In this document: positions 46,590 through 60,000 of the stretch, in pieces
Layout of the letters: the number at the start of each line of letters is the position of its first letter
Position numbering within the stretch: position 1 is the stretch's first letter
Origin: Zerene cesonia
Taxonomy: Eukaryota > Arthropoda > Insecta > Lepidoptera > Pieridae
DNA: 64,000 bases
Assembly (NCBI RefSeq): GCF_012273895.1
Contig: NC_052103.1
Span: 4,340,001 to 4,404,000, forward strand
Direction: 5' to 3'
Translations under genes and position numbers: made by a program
The notes under the pieces: generated by a model
The model's input: the letters and a program-made list of their open reading frames with translations, nothing else
The model's database searches: none
Told to the model about the DNA's origin: nothing

Positions 46590-46765
46590 CCTCAGCTTTC
46601 CTAGTCCTTTCCTTCTCTGCTGTCGTCAATCCTTATTTTGTCCCTTACCTCTCAAAGCAGGCATTTATTGGCATTGCTTTTTTGCTTTCGTAGAGATATT
46701 CCCTTCATGGCCGGTGGCGATAGATTACCACCAGGCGAGTCACCAGCTCAGATAGCCACTATGAT
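46590..46765 (+). mobile_element. SINE-like repeat copy
   Basis: The block 'ggccggtggcgatagattac' with 'caccaggcgagtcaccagct' is the common 3' region of a lepidopteran SINE ('taccatcaggcgagccg...' type), preceded by a T/C-rich body ('ttttcctcagctttcctagt'). A related but shorter copy lies at 52485-52605. Confidence 0.55.
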
Positions 46766-47978
46766 ATAATTAGAAATAAATTAATACCTTACCTTATTAC
46801 ATTTTGGATGTTGTTACTACGCCCGCGCAATCTTCGATTACTTCAATTACTACAGGCGCCATTTTTTGCGAACATCTCTCAATAACTTGTTTTATACCAA
46901 CATTGATAATTTCGTAATTTACAAAACTGTAATTTATTTACCTAGCACGTAGAAGAGGTACTTTATTTTTATTTTATAAATATCGCGATAATTTTTTATA
47001 GCAGAGATTTTCAGATAAATATCTTTTGATGAATAAAATTTAAGGCCAGGGCCCGAAAATCATATATTTACGTAATATATTTTGTATATATTGGTGCTTT
47101 TGATCTTTCATTGGAGTAATGTTGACAAAAACAAGACGCGACAGGCTTGTATGATTGCTTCCTGCTTTACGTACAATCGTGTTTAATATACGCGCCATAT
47201 TTTTATTGAAATGTTATTAATGGATTGAACTTCTTTGGCTCAGAATGTTATATGAAACCTTCCAAAATAAATTGGCCAGTAGGTAGTTTTTTTTTTCGTG
47301 ACGTCTCCAAAAACGACAAAGGTTCTCTATTTAAAGCGTAGGGGTACTTTTAATTGATTTAACTGTTTAGATCTAAGTGCGTCTGAAAATATTTATGGAT
47401 GGTTAGTAATTACTTGAATATCATTATATGTATTGATATATAAAATAATAATTACATATACAGTTACAATAGAAAAAAATACAATAAATGATAAAATAAT
47501 TGTAGCATTTTGTTCGTAAGTATAGATTTACATAAAATTATGTTTCGAGCAATTTTTCTTTATAATTAGAAATACAAGACACAGTAGCTTTTGCTTCATA
47601 ATGTAGATACGTTACCAGCAAATTTTTGCACAAACGAAGATGTCTTCAAGGATATATATCTGTTCCGATTCTATTATATCTAATCGCTAAATATTGAATG
47701 GAAAGGAAAATTTTAATATTTATAAACTTTATGTCACCTTTGAAGATTAAGGCGCAGTTTATACAATTTAAAGAAATACTCTAGACTTAACTAGTTGACC
47801 TTAGTGCTTTAAATTACTCTACGTTTTTTTGTGTATTCCATTTAATTACATGAAAACTTGTTCATTTGACAGTAATTTCCTAATTGCGTAATTCATATAT
47901 TTTATTCTTTTCACATTCTTATTTTAATCGATTTTCATTTATATATAATATTTATAAATATATTTTTGCCTATGTTAC

Positions 47979-48119
47979 TCCAGGTTTCCAACTGTCTACG
48001 TACCAAATTTCATTGCAATCGGTTCAGTTGTTTTTACGTGAAAGAGCAACGAACACACACACATCCTTACAAACTTTCGCATTTATAATATTAGTAGAAC
48101 TAATAGGATTAGTAGGATA
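47979..48119 (-). mobile_element. LEP1-type Helitron, inverted, partial
   Basis: It reads 'tgtctacgtaccaaatttca', 'ttttacgtgaaagagcaac' and 'ctttcgcatttataatatta', the reverse complement of the Helitron left half. The CTAGT end and hairpin are missing. Confidence 0.7.
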
Positions 48120-48203
48120 AGTATTTGTCCCTGTTTTGATGTATTATATTTATTTCACGACTTTAAAAGTATACATTCTCATATTCTCATATACTCATAT
48201 ACT

Positions 48204-48235
48204 CATGGAGTTAATCAATTTTAATTAACTCCATG
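48204..48235. repeat. Perfect 12-bp inverted repeat next to a CTCATA run
   Basis: CATGGAGTTAAT and ATTAACTCCATG flank an 8-base loop. Just left of it (48177-48206) is an irregular tandem of 'ctcatat(a)'. Confidence 0.8.
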
Positions 48236-48829
48236 ACTTTAATACCAGTACTACGTATTTATCATTAACGAATACCTTTAAATGTCTTCCCCAAATTTGT
48301 AGCGAAGAGAACAACGCCAATGTGCAATCTCATATTGATTGCATGTGCTTATAAGGATATGTATCTTAATTTCTTTCATAATTTTTCACATCCATGAATA
48401 ATATCTTCATTAAATACTTTTTTCTATCAATATTCATTATGAAATCCCTTGCCTTGTGGTTTTTTCATTCCAAATGTTTTTTCAAACATTCTTTTTATTT
48501 TATCATCAAAGTTCATTTTCTCATCGATATAGGTTATATAATTTTAGCGAAATTTACGTAGTGAAGGGGTAATTAAAATAATAGCTGACTGTTGCGTCAA
48601 ATAAGAAACAATAAATAAGTTAAATATAAACCTTGCGTGCGCCCAGCTATCTAAAACTTTCTCAATTCGTTATTAAATTCTTTTAATTATATCGATCAAT
48701 TGTACTGATACTGCCTGGAAAGTTTTTCATATTACGAGCGACAATAATTAAACCGCCTCCAATTGTATATATACTATTTTCTTATTCATATATCTTACTA
48801 TAGTCTATATATAGATCATATTTAAATGG

Positions 48830-48955
48830 GACCACATGGGAGGCATCACCTTCGAATAAAAAAGAATCATTAAAATGGGTTCACCGCTTAAAAAGTTACC
48901 TACGAGGAAGCAAACATAAACAGTCGAGTTGAAAACCTCCTCCGTTTTTTTCATT
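48830..48955 (+). repeat. Lepidopteran interspersed repeat fragment
   Basis: It contains 'aaaaaagaatcattaaaatg', 'ggttcaccgcttaaaaagtt' and 'gagttgaaaacctcctccgt', and is the same family as 43599-43750. Confidence 0.5.
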
Positions 48956-50685
48956 TCTGTACAGTAAATATTTTTAATAACGAGTATCTGCTATCAAATA
49001 AAGAAGTTTTCTAGACCCCAAAACTATTATTAATGTATTTTTTTCTGTTTATGTTTTGGTCTGATTGTCTTTTTTCTATATGTGTGTCAATCACATAAAA
49101 AACTCTGGCCAGATTTTGTCAAAATTTTGTATGGTGATAGACCAACATTAGACTATATTTAATTGAATAAAATAAGAGTTATCCATACATGTAACAGTGG
49201 GATAAAAAATAAAATTGTATATGTGAAGTTAAAAGAGATATCGTTCCTATACAGCATTTTCATCCGCGGACGAGCCCGGGTGGACAAAAATTTGTATTTC
49301 TATAACTCATGTGTTATTCTGATACATCTTCAAACTTATATCCATCCTCACACAATTTTGTTTGTAATATTAGTCGGGTAGAATTGAAAATATTATGTTT
49401 ATAGTATTTTCTCATATTAAAAATATTTTAATCAGATTGCCCTATAGCCTACATGGTAATAAACACTTAATAATTTAATTTGCAAGCCTAAGATATAACT
49501 ACATATTTTATATCACCTCATTTTCATAATAAGCGGGACCTGTAATTGATTGCATTATTGATTATGACGGTCGTTTGGCCCTATTAATAAATATAAGTCA
49601 TCTAGATTTATGAAACACGAATTCTAAGTGAGTTTTCTGCCACCCACTTGTTGAGAATACGTACAATCTAATTTAGCCACACTTTAGAGACTAGATGACC
49701 TTTGTCATAAAGTAATTCAAAATTGTTGTATGGTTTTTTTCTTAAACAGCCTTAATGTGATATCAAAACTCTCGGTGGTCTTTGTAGATTTGATCAAATA
49801 AATATTATAAATCCACCAAAGCTACGATTGATTGTTATTTTATAAAAAGCTGTTATAATGTTTTTTAATATGTCAAACGACGTTATCTGGCATACCACTT
49901 TATCCAAAAGGTTAAGGGATTCTAGAAGGAATTTGAATAATGTGACTCATACACTACTAAGTTAGCAATATAACAGTTACATTGTTCTAGAATTTTAATG
50001 CTTTCTATCACGAGTTTTTGTTGCCAGTGACAAAGTTAACCGAATATTTATTTATAGACTGATTTACTATAAAATATTTTTTGGCTAGTATCAATGTAGT
50101 AATAATGATGAGATTGAGAACAGATACAAAGCTAGAGAATCACCTGCCATAGTGAAGGTAATTCGTTAATAAGTGTTATCTATAATGATTAAAAGACTAA
50201 TAATATGGAGGTTTCAGTATTTCTCACGATTCCTTAACTCTTATTTATCCTTACGTACTTATGCGTGATAAAGGTACTACTGTAAAAAATAAAACTCATA
50301 TTTCTTGTATCTGTATAAAATTACACAACCTTTACTAAGTGCACAGTTATCTGAGTCGAATTTTTACCTACAAAATTCGTAATATTTTAAAATCTAGATA
50401 TAGCTTGAACGATACGTCAAAACGTTTAAGTTCGTGACGTCTTAGTTTCCTAGACGATTATCATCAATGATAAGCTAGCTGCGAGCTACACCTAGCACGT
50501 ATTTGCAGACAACGCTTACTAAACACTTTATTGTGATAATAAAAGCTGATAACGCGTAAACTCGAAACGGAAGCATTTTCTCGATGAAATATTGCAAACC
50601 TGTAAAATATAAGAAATCGGGAAGGGAAATTGTGTAATTATTAAAATTATATTACTGATTATTATTAATAATCTGAATTATTAAA
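48956..50685. other. Gene-poor AT-rich DNA
   Basis: A short Helitron-like end ('tttgtaatattagtcgggta', near 49360-49380) is the only recognisable item. Confidence 0.4.
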
Positions 50686-50850
50686 CCTCGGCTTCGCTCG
50701 TGGTACACATATTACCTACGTCACTCCATAAAATTCAAGCTTTTTCTCTTTGAAATAATTTTTTAAATCAGTCTAGTAGTTTTTGTGTGAATTCATTACA
50801 AACATGCTGGCATAAAAATCATTTTTATTTATAATATTAATATAGTAAAG
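50686..50850 (-). repeat. Decayed CTAG-type lepidopteran repeat
   Basis: 'cctcggcttcgctcgtggta' followed by 'cagtctagtagtttttgtgt' matches, with many changes, the copy at 9491-9640. Confidence 0.45.
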
Positions 50851-51374
50851 AATTATGTTATCTGTGATTAATATAGATGACATTGTACCCTCGTCCCTTT
50901 CAGTCCACTGTAAAAATGCATTTTTTATTTACTCCCTAATTTCCACACACATTCTCAGTTATATAAGATGAATAGAATAGAAAGTCAAGGCTATTTCATT
51001 ACCCTATGAGAAACATGTTCAGATAAAACAAATTTAGTTTTATTTTTCATTACGGATATGCCTTTTACCAATGAATCACAGCAATCAACAGAAATAACCG
51101 AAAGATTGAGTGTTGGTAGAATAATATATAACGGACATAGGTATAATTAGTTCACGCTTGTTCCACAGATAATCATACATTATTAACTGAAAATAGCTTT
51201 ATATTTGATATTATTCTCAATGTTGCCGTTTGATAATTTAATCACTTTTATCTTAGCTTGAGGCTTATTTTAAATGCGTTTAATATGTTGTGCGTAATAG
51301 TGCAATTATAATAATTATTTACGACTTTTATACAGTCTGGTCGCTTTCTACTATTTTTCATATCGCTCTTATAT

Positions 51375-51540
51375 CAGACAGCAGTTCAGCTTTGCCCGTG
51401 GTACATATAAAGCCTTGACATTAAAATTTCAACGGTGAAGGAACTGTAGAAATTGGTCTAGTAGGTCCTGCGATTAGCGCGGTAAAAATACAAAGAAGAA
51501 CTTTTTTCCAGCTTCATAATATTGTTATAAGTTTAAATTT
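51375..51540 (-). repeat. Decayed CTAG-type lepidopteran repeat
   Basis: 'cagctttgcccgtggtacat' followed by 'ggtctagtaggtcctgcgat' and 'tccagcttcataatattgtt' follows the same motif order as 9491-9640, heavily diverged. Confidence 0.5.
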
Positions 51541-52484
51541 ATCGACCGCATGCTTCCTTGTAATACGTGCAGGGGAGTATAAACTGTTATATTAAAAGCT
51601 AGTCACGATGTCTTTTCAAGTCCATACTCCTGTGAGAGGAGTTTCTTTGTCTAATAAGCCACGATGACAAATGTGGATAAGCTTGTGCGACAAATAAACC
51701 TTTTAGTATTGGTAGATAAGATGATAGCAAAAGAAGGTTCTATAAGGATTTTACTTTTAACGATAGAAAGCGTCTGCAGATTTTCAAAATTGTAAATATA
51801 CTAGTATTATGTTATCTGTGCTTTTACGAATCTGGTTGTTCCCCTGAGCGCACCCCTCTATATTAAGGGCTTATTCTGGCTGGTAGGTACTTATCGAGAG
51901 TTAAGGTCCATTACATTAGTCTGACTTGTACGAGTAAACCTCAAAATCGGCTAATAGTTATTACAAGCCATAGATGTGATATATTGCATTGAAAAGTAGT
52001 GAACTACTACTTCTATAAAAAAGTGTCAAATATGCTTTCTTATATTACATTATATATAACAAGTTTTGATATATAATATATGAATTTTAGACTTAACTTG
52101 TGGTTGCTAAATTAATACAAATTTCACATTCAAGGACTCCCATATTGGTATAATAGAATTCAATTAAATGTCATTGTTGTTCAAAACAGTAATGTGAACA
52201 CGCCTTTACGTGAAACAAAACATTCGAATTGTTGAAATGGCCTTAAAATAATGATAGACATGATTGATGAATGGATTTTGTATGTCGAGCAGTGCTTGTC
52301 TTTGATGCAATGAAAATACTATGCAAATGTTATTGTTTTGTAAAAATTGAGCTGAACTTTAGCAATGTATTTCGCTTTATTCCAATCATAGGAAAGCTTT
52401 CTATATTATGATACTAGTTTTCCGCCTTTTAGAGACGAATATCTCAATCTCGTCAAGTATTAGATGTGCTACTATTGCGATAGT

Positions 52485-52605
52485 ACCATGAGTGTGGCCT
52501 GGTGGCCCATGTCCGTCTCTTCAGCTTTTTCATTTTATTAATTTATTACCGTCATGAATCCTTTCTTTATCCCCTAAAAAGTGGGCAACATTTTTGTGAG
52601 CTATA
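52485..52605 (+). mobile_element. SINE-like repeat fragment
   Basis: 'gtgtggcctggtggcccatg', 'cttcagctttttcattttat' and 'aaaaagtgggcaacattttt' occur in the order expected for a degraded lepidopteran SINE. It ends just before the hairpin at 52609. Confidence 0.5.
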
Positions 52606-52608
52606 ATG

Positions 52609-52670
52609 TATGAAAAATTAATAGATCTACCTAACCTACCTAGGTTAGGCAGATCTATTAATTTTTCATA
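52609..52670. repeat. Near-perfect 29-bp hairpin
   Basis: The left arm (52609-52637) and right arm (52642-52670) are reverse complements apart from one a/c mismatch (52629 with 52650). The loop is only four bases (acct). The arms carry AGATCT and CCTAACCT. Confidence 0.95.
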
Positions 52671-53820
52671 TGAATATGAGTACCTAATGAATACCAATGT
52701 TTAATTTGATACCCGAAACTTGTACGTCTTTTATATCCGTTCAAATACTATCAAAAACTAACCTAGATTAAGCCTTTAATGTATGTATTTATAAAACAGG
52801 GCGTCCCACGGTATTTTTAATCTAGGTAGCTAAAGTTTAGGGTAAATAATAAATGGAATTAGTAGATCGGTTTACTTTTAGGTTTTAAGACTATTCACTA
52901 TTAAATTAGCAAGAATTATAATAATAATAGATAAGCAATAGTATAAGTGCAAATGTTGATATCAAAAGCAGTACATAATTCACAAAAACCGTCAATCAGA
53001 TATTTTGTACGACCAAATCAGGACTGATAATAAATTTGTTCATTAATCATGTTACATTTCGAATAAATTGGATTCCTGTTGTGAGTGCAATTTAATTAAT
53101 TTGGTTCATTCCAGCTAGTTTAGCATTTCATATATAATTGTAAAAATGAATAAATATATATATGTATATATATAAAATATGTTTCGTGTTTCTTTTATCT
53201 TTAAATTTAACGCCCCATTTAATATTAGTTCATATAAATATTACAAATACGTACTATAATATAACTGCGATCTCAAAATGTCACTTATATACATAAGCCA
53301 TTATACATAGCTTGATGTTTATAGTAAAAACCAAAAAAAGTAATGTTAAAATTTTGTAACTTCTTTTTTTTAAACTATTTAAGAGGTAACTTCAATTGTC
53401 TTTCAATATTTATACTACACATTGAAAGATGTTAGAAATGAAAAATGAATTATTAGATGAAATGTAAATGAGGCATTCTTTTTTTTAATTTTAAACATTT
53501 TTTACGGACTGTTCTAGAATGCTAATTGATTTTTTATCACATTCAAAAGGCCAATATAAAATTCACATAACGTTTAGTACAACAAAGACCTCTTAATAGA
53601 TAATGAGTACCGCGTTCCACAGGTCTATTACAAGTATTTAAACATTTGCTTCAGGCGTCTATCATGTACGACAAGTAGATTATAACGCTTAGACCCGGTT
53701 GTGCTAGGTTAGATTATCAAAATATCGCCACCTTTTCCAATACTATATTAAGATATTTAAACAAATGATCACATGTCACATTATTATGACATCTTTCTGA
53801 TCTCTGAAACTATTATCTAT

Positions 53821-53986
53821 ACTAATATTATAAAGCTGAAGAGTTTGTTTGTTTATTTGAACGCACTAATCTCAGGAACTACTGGTCCGATTTGAAAAAT
53901 TCTTTCAGTATTAGATAGCCCATTAATTTAGGAAGGCTATAGGCTATATATGTACCACGGGTGAACCTGGGGCGGACCGCTTGTAT
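53821..53986 (+). mobile_element. CTAG-type lepidopteran repeat, near-complete copy
   Basis: It starts 'actaatattataaagctgaa', contains 'caggaactactggtccgatt' and 'atatatgtaccacgggtgaa', and ends 'ggggcggaccgctt'. It is the reverse-oriented relative of 9491-9640. Confidence 0.7.
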
Positions 53987-54241
53987 TAAATAATAGCAAA
54001 AAAGTGTTTTCAGAAGAAGATTTTGTTGAGATAATTTAAAAATGTTAAATATATGTATACATAATGTAATCTAGCCATCAAAATATAATAATATGCCACG
54101 TTTTGTACGTCTTAATACAGATGACTACTAAGCTCGAAAAATAAATGTTAAATATTAATTATTATTAATGTTGAAATTAAAAAAAATAATAATTATTAAT
54201 ATTAAAAACACACATTTTTTAATTGAGTCCTATCCTATCCT

Positions 54242-54439
54242 ATATAATATTAGTAATATTATAAATGCGAAAGTTTGTAAGGATGTGCGTGCCTTTGTTG
54301 CTCTTTCACGCAAAAACTTCTGAACCGATTGCAATTAAATTTGGTACGTAGACAGCTGGACAACCGGAATAACTAATTAGCAGTCGATATTCCTACGGGA
54401 TACAGACTTACGCAGGTGAAACCGCGGGGCGCAGCTAGT
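54242..54439 (+). mobile_element. LEP1-type Helitron, complete copy
   Basis: It begins near 'tataatattagtaatattat', runs through 'ctctttcacgcaaaaacttc' and 'attcctacgggatacagact', then the terminal hairpin and CTAG|T at 54435-54439. It is the most complete LEP1 copy in the gene-poor region. Confidence 0.85.
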
Positions 54440-56860
54440 AGTGTTCGTATGTATACTAGCCTAATCAGCGTTGTATAGTTAGTAATTCTATCAAGTATTG
54501 TTCTGATATTCAAATGTCAAAATAATATTTGTTAAGGTTATTATTAAGATCAATTGTTATTGTTGGAGCATTATGTGTTACTAATAATACCTACATACAT
54601 ACCAAAATACGAAAACCCTAGTGGATACTAGTAATTTCGTAAATGTTAACGTTTACATGTTTGCGCATATATTTTTCAAGCAAGTTATTAGGCCAATGGT
54701 TTATTTATAACCAGGAAAAGGATAGGGTTGTAAGTAGGTAGGGTATTGTGAGCACGCGGGAAAGAAAAGTTTTTAATAATTTTAATTTTCACCTTTTTTC
54801 TAGAATTGAAGACGCGAGATTGGTTAGGAGAATTAAATAAATAAAGATCTTTTATACAATATTTTTTTTAAGTTTTAAAATATTATAGATAATATATAAT
54901 ATATAATGCTATGCTTTGAAAAAATCAATGAAGATGAGTTTGTTATTGATGTTTTTAACATTCAAAATTGGACCCCTACTCCATGCGTACTTTTGGTAGA
55001 CACAGTATGATATCATTATCTGTAATTTTTTCCGTATTAAACCGGGTTCCTGTTCATAGATTATATAAACATTTATGACAGAAACAATAATTTATTAATG
55101 ACATACTACGTGTAACGTATGACAATATTCCATAGTGCTCACGTTAAAGATTAATTGATACGTTAAAGTTTTTCTACTGAGGTCAGTTTTTATATTGTTA
55201 TTGATTGAGTTGTTAATTATATTTACAGATTAAATAAAATTATGTACCATGTCAATTGCATTTTTATTTTCAACATAATATAATGTTGAATTAAAACAAT
55301 TTCAGATTCCTTGTTTTATAAAAGTATATAAAAGTTACATAAACGAGTTAACGTCTATTTAAGTCGATTGTGCTAACTGTTTTCTTTTGATGTATATATT
55401 TATCTTTACTCGTAAATAATGTTTATGCAATTCAAGACGATCAGTAGTTAGGATTCCTAATCTATGATTATCATATAAATGTATAATTAATTAAACTAAA
55501 AGTATGCATACGCGGTATAAATTTACGCATTTTAGTGAATATTTTTATGCATAATATATTTAAGATTTTGACAAATTATGCAAGAGAACGATACAATTTC
55601 TTTTATTTATTTTTCTTCTTTTAAACTGTCACTTATCTGTTAATTTTGAATAAAAAAACCCGGACGTGCATGTGGTCTGATACATCAAGGTCAAGGGAAG
55701 TTTTGTCTTGTTTTTCTTTCTATGATGTTTATACACCAGAACTTGAAGGGGCTTAATCAATGAAGATTAAGTTACACGTAACTTGATAAAGGTTAAATAG
55801 CAAAAAATTATTATAACGAGAATTTTAAATTTCATTTCGGTCCATCGAGATATATGGTAACTAATGTATTCATTAAATTATAATGTATTTTTAGCTTGTA
55901 TTTTTATGTTATAAAATAAGTTAATTAAAAACATCTTTATTTTATTATTTCTAGTACTGATACAATACTGATACTTTCTTCGTTCAAATTTATTCAGAAG
56001 TTTAAAGTATAATTAAAAAATATACATATTGAAAATACTTTGAAATCCGAATAAAAACGTCATCTTAGTTATAAAAATGCACTGCTTAAACTAGGTATGT
56101 ACAATTAAACACCTCTTGTAGTTTTCAAGGTGTTTTAAAATACACCAAAGGCAGTAATTTGCAAAAATAAATTATTAATAATTGCATACAGTGTGTCGCA
56201 GCATGTTCGGAATTTTACGGAACTCGCGGTACCGGAATCGATCATTCAAAAGACATCAACGTGCTCTCTGTCACGCAGCTTGTTCAATTAATTGATTATA
56301 TTTGCTTTAAGTATGTTATTTTCATAAATACACATATGACATACGTGATATTCTATAATAGTAACATACACTTAGTTTATATCTGTAAACGGTATACATT
56401 TCCTGTAAATTGAAGTAAATTTTGTTTATCTACAATTTGTGTTTGAATGCTATTTTATTTTTCACGATGAAAACATTTATTCGTCAAATAACGTATCCTC
56501 TGTCTAAGAATAATGAACAACAATACCTTAAAATAACAATTTACATTTAATAATATTAGTTTTTGTCCACAAACATAGGCTCATGTGCATACAAACATAG
56601 CGTCGTACATACAAAGGAAATTTTAAGCAGTTTCTTCAGGCTTATACTCTTATATTATAACTGAGTAATATGAGGAATATAGAGAAACTTTCAAAGCCAA
56701 ATTTCATCACATCAATAACATTACACGTTGAATTCAAAACACACTATCGCATCCGAATGACCTTGCCGCTATCATCCCTTATCACAGCGCATGCGCATCT
56801 CACAATAAAAATTACGGCATTGCACTTGCCCGTTAATTGTTTCCAGTTACGAACTGTATC
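54440..56860. other. Upstream region of the cuticle gene
   Basis: AT-rich sequence with no gene or repeat recognised. It would be expected to hold enhancers for the cuticle gene at 57028, but none can be identified by eye. Confidence 0.4.
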
Positions 56861-56871
56861 GGGTTGATACA

Positions 56872-56879
56872 TATAAAAG
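56872..56879 (+). promoter_or_regulatory. TATA box of the cuticle gene
   Basis: TATAAAAG is followed by a GC-richer leader. An arthropod-initiator-like TTCAGAG at 56902-56908 lies about 31 bases downstream, which gives a 5' UTR of about 120 bases to the ATG at 57028. Confidence 0.75.
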
Positions 56880-56901
56880 GGGCAGGCAGCCACAATCAAC
56901 A

Positions 56902-56908
56902 TTCAGAG
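56902..56908 (+). promoter_or_regulatory. Initiator-like transcription start
   Basis: TTCAGAG sits at the expected distance from the TATA box and resembles the insect TCAGT initiator. The exact start base is inferred. Confidence 0.5.
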
Positions 56909-57027
56909 TTTCGAACTAGTTGCGAACACACGTCGCTTAGGCGAAAATCTCGAGGCGAGTACTGGATAGCCAGCAGCGCCAAGTCAGTTCGTTTGAGATC
57001 TCCAATTTACTTTAGTATTCAATAATC

Positions 57028-60000
57028 ATGCAGTCTATGGTAAGTTTAACATTTCCTTCTATGTAGTATATATAGTTTTTTCTATGTAAAGTAACTACGT
57101 ACTATATGTATTTTTATGTTAATACATTTTATAAAAAAATGTCTCTTACTAAGACTCAGACTTTTTGTTTTAAAAAGTAAAGTACGATAATTATTAAATG
57201 GATAACATAGGAATATTGTGACAGCTATAATTAATTAAATGATATGCAATAAGTTGTTTCAGCGAGTGCACTTATCGTAAGTTTTTGTATTTCAGAATGA
57301 TATATAATTTAATTCATACATATTACAACCACGTTATTAAAAATAAAAAAAAAGTCTGTTAAACTAGACCACTCGCTTTGTACTGTACTAAAATTTAATT
57401 AAAACTATTAATAATTTCCTAGACCAAACGCGTATTTTGAATCAATAAAATCGGTAATTGAAAGATATTAGGGGCCATTAATATGCATAATAATATTCGT
57501 TTATGGAGAGCAATTTGTGCCTGAACTATAACTTTGCTTAGCTCCACGCTAAATACGTGATTTGCAGCTTATTATCAGGTTGTTTTTGCTACCGGTTACT
57601 AATACTGGCGAAGCTCGATTGGACATACTTTTTCCCGCTCTTAGCTTGAATAGAACAAAGGATTTCCGCAAATCACCTGTTTCGAAAGCAATTTGATGTA
57701 TAAAACAATAGATTTATTGTCAGTAGTATTTCTTTTTGACTATACGTCAATTATATAAGATTAATTTTTATTTGACTCTTTGTTCTAATGCCCACCAAAG
57801 ATCATATATAAGATATCCGTTAAATATGAATCGTTACTCATTGATAAATTTCAGCAATGAAATAGAACGGAGCCCAAAAAATCTACTACTTACACGACAT
57901 AAACAAACAAAAAAAAACAAATCATGTCAAGGTTCAAAAGCCATGTAGCAGATGATTAATACAACTTGCATCCTGTTACATCGCCTACGAATTGTAGCTA
58001 TTTAAATGAATTCCAATATTATTCATTGTTATGCTAATTTTCTTCACCTTATTTACATACGCATTCTTCCGGACCCACGATTGTTTGATTGAATTTACCG
58101 ATTAATGACTCATTCCATATAGATTAACATCCTAATACTGTAAACGTATTCTTATTGTAGGCAAATTTAAAACTTTGACATTAGAATCTAAAAACATATT
58201 TAAAAATAGATGAAAAATTATATAGTGGTAAGATTAATTACAATTTTAATGTACTAAATTTTTATTCGACCGCGTAATATCGCAACAACCGTACGTACCT
58301 AACCACAGATCGAACGTGTCATGGCGCGATTTCCCCGGCCCTCACGAATTTTCTTATGACCTTCGAAACCATAACACTTCCGCCGCCCACTGTTTCCTCT
58401 GTTGCAATGCAATCGATCGTTAGTTGTGCACCAGTTCACTGAATGATAATTCCGAAGCGTTGCAAAATCTATTGCAAAGTAAGTGACTATATGAAGCATG
58501 CCTTAAATTATAAGCTATTGTCCTAACCCCCTTGACGACTAGGTTATAAGACCTAATTGTTGGCTATGCCTCAAGGCGCAATACATTACATAAACAACCA
58601 TGCATTATAGGACAATGCAATCGAAAGTATGATATAGATTTGTTTGAGATAGTGAAGCATATAAGAGGCCTTCGCATAGCTTCAAATGCCGTGGTCTCCG
58701 TCATTTCAAGGTATTTGACCGCTCCTAGACATAAAGGGAATTGGATCAGACCTTTAGGGCCACACTATATTTCACAACATTTGATTGTCTGCGAATACAC
58801 CTGTCTCACAATACGATTGCTCGTATTTTCTTTATCTATAATTATATCTCTAACTCGTAAACCTATTTATTAATGCATCGCGGGTGTGTACTAACATTCA
58901 TCTTACAATAGATTTAAAACTGTAAATATCATGGCAATATTTGGTAATTATAAAATTGTAATTATACAATATTTCTATTCTGGTATAAGTTTAAAATGAC
59001 CAAACATATAGTGATGGTTGCACTGTTTATGCTAAATTGTCCCAATTGTAAGTAATTTAAAATTATAATGACTCGTATGAAACGACTGCCTCATCGGCCT
59101 AGTTGGTAAAATGCTGGCTGCTGACATTAAAATGTATAAAGTTTTTAGCGAAGCCTTAAAATATGAAATGCTATGAATAGTCTAAAATATCAGAATCTTG
59201 AAATAAATTAATACTTTTACTGCATGTTGAAATAGCTATACAGAGATAATATTACATGAATAGTAAATTAAAAGAAATTGATAATGCTGTGTAAAATGAG
59301 AACAAGTAATATAAAGAAGTTAACAATAAGGTGCGGGTGATGTGCCTGATCCCACAGAGCATTATTATCCATTCGTCTTAGATTCGCAACGATGTTTTTG
59401 CGCCAATGTAATCTGGATTACGAAATGATGTTCTTTTAAAGGCATATATTACCTACGGCTTGTTATATCTGCAATACTTTTTGAAAATGTAACGATTTAA
59501 TTTAATGTTTTAGATTTGTGTCATCTCTAATTATTTCAGTATTTTGCTTCCTTATACAATCATGTGCTCGTAAATACCCATAAATAGCATGTAATGTAAA
59601 AACATCTATGGATTTCATCCAAAGAATACATTCGAATTTAAAACCTCCTTCGATTTTGGATAGTTAGTTAATTATTTATCAAAGGAGAACACTCAAAGTT
59701 TATTCAGGTTAAAATCAGGTAAATCAATCAAAGCTGTTTTCGACAAGTGTCGGGAATTTGAAATTTGTTGGAACGCTAGTAGTTGCGTGCGCTGAGATAA
59801 TAAAATCTATTAAGGCAATGACACACGATACCGTTTCATACTACTTTAATAATATTAATATTACGCAATTTGCGTTACTATCAAATGAATGGTTTATATT
59901 CTATAATTTATAATTTTAGAATCTGAATCGATACATTTGCTAAACTATATACATACATAGCAATCTCCAGTTTCCCACGTACTTGATATTTAAATCGTTT

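Noticed and set aside
54151..54203. AT-rich inverted repeat
   Set aside because: The arms consist only of A and T with several mismatches, as expected by chance in such DNA.
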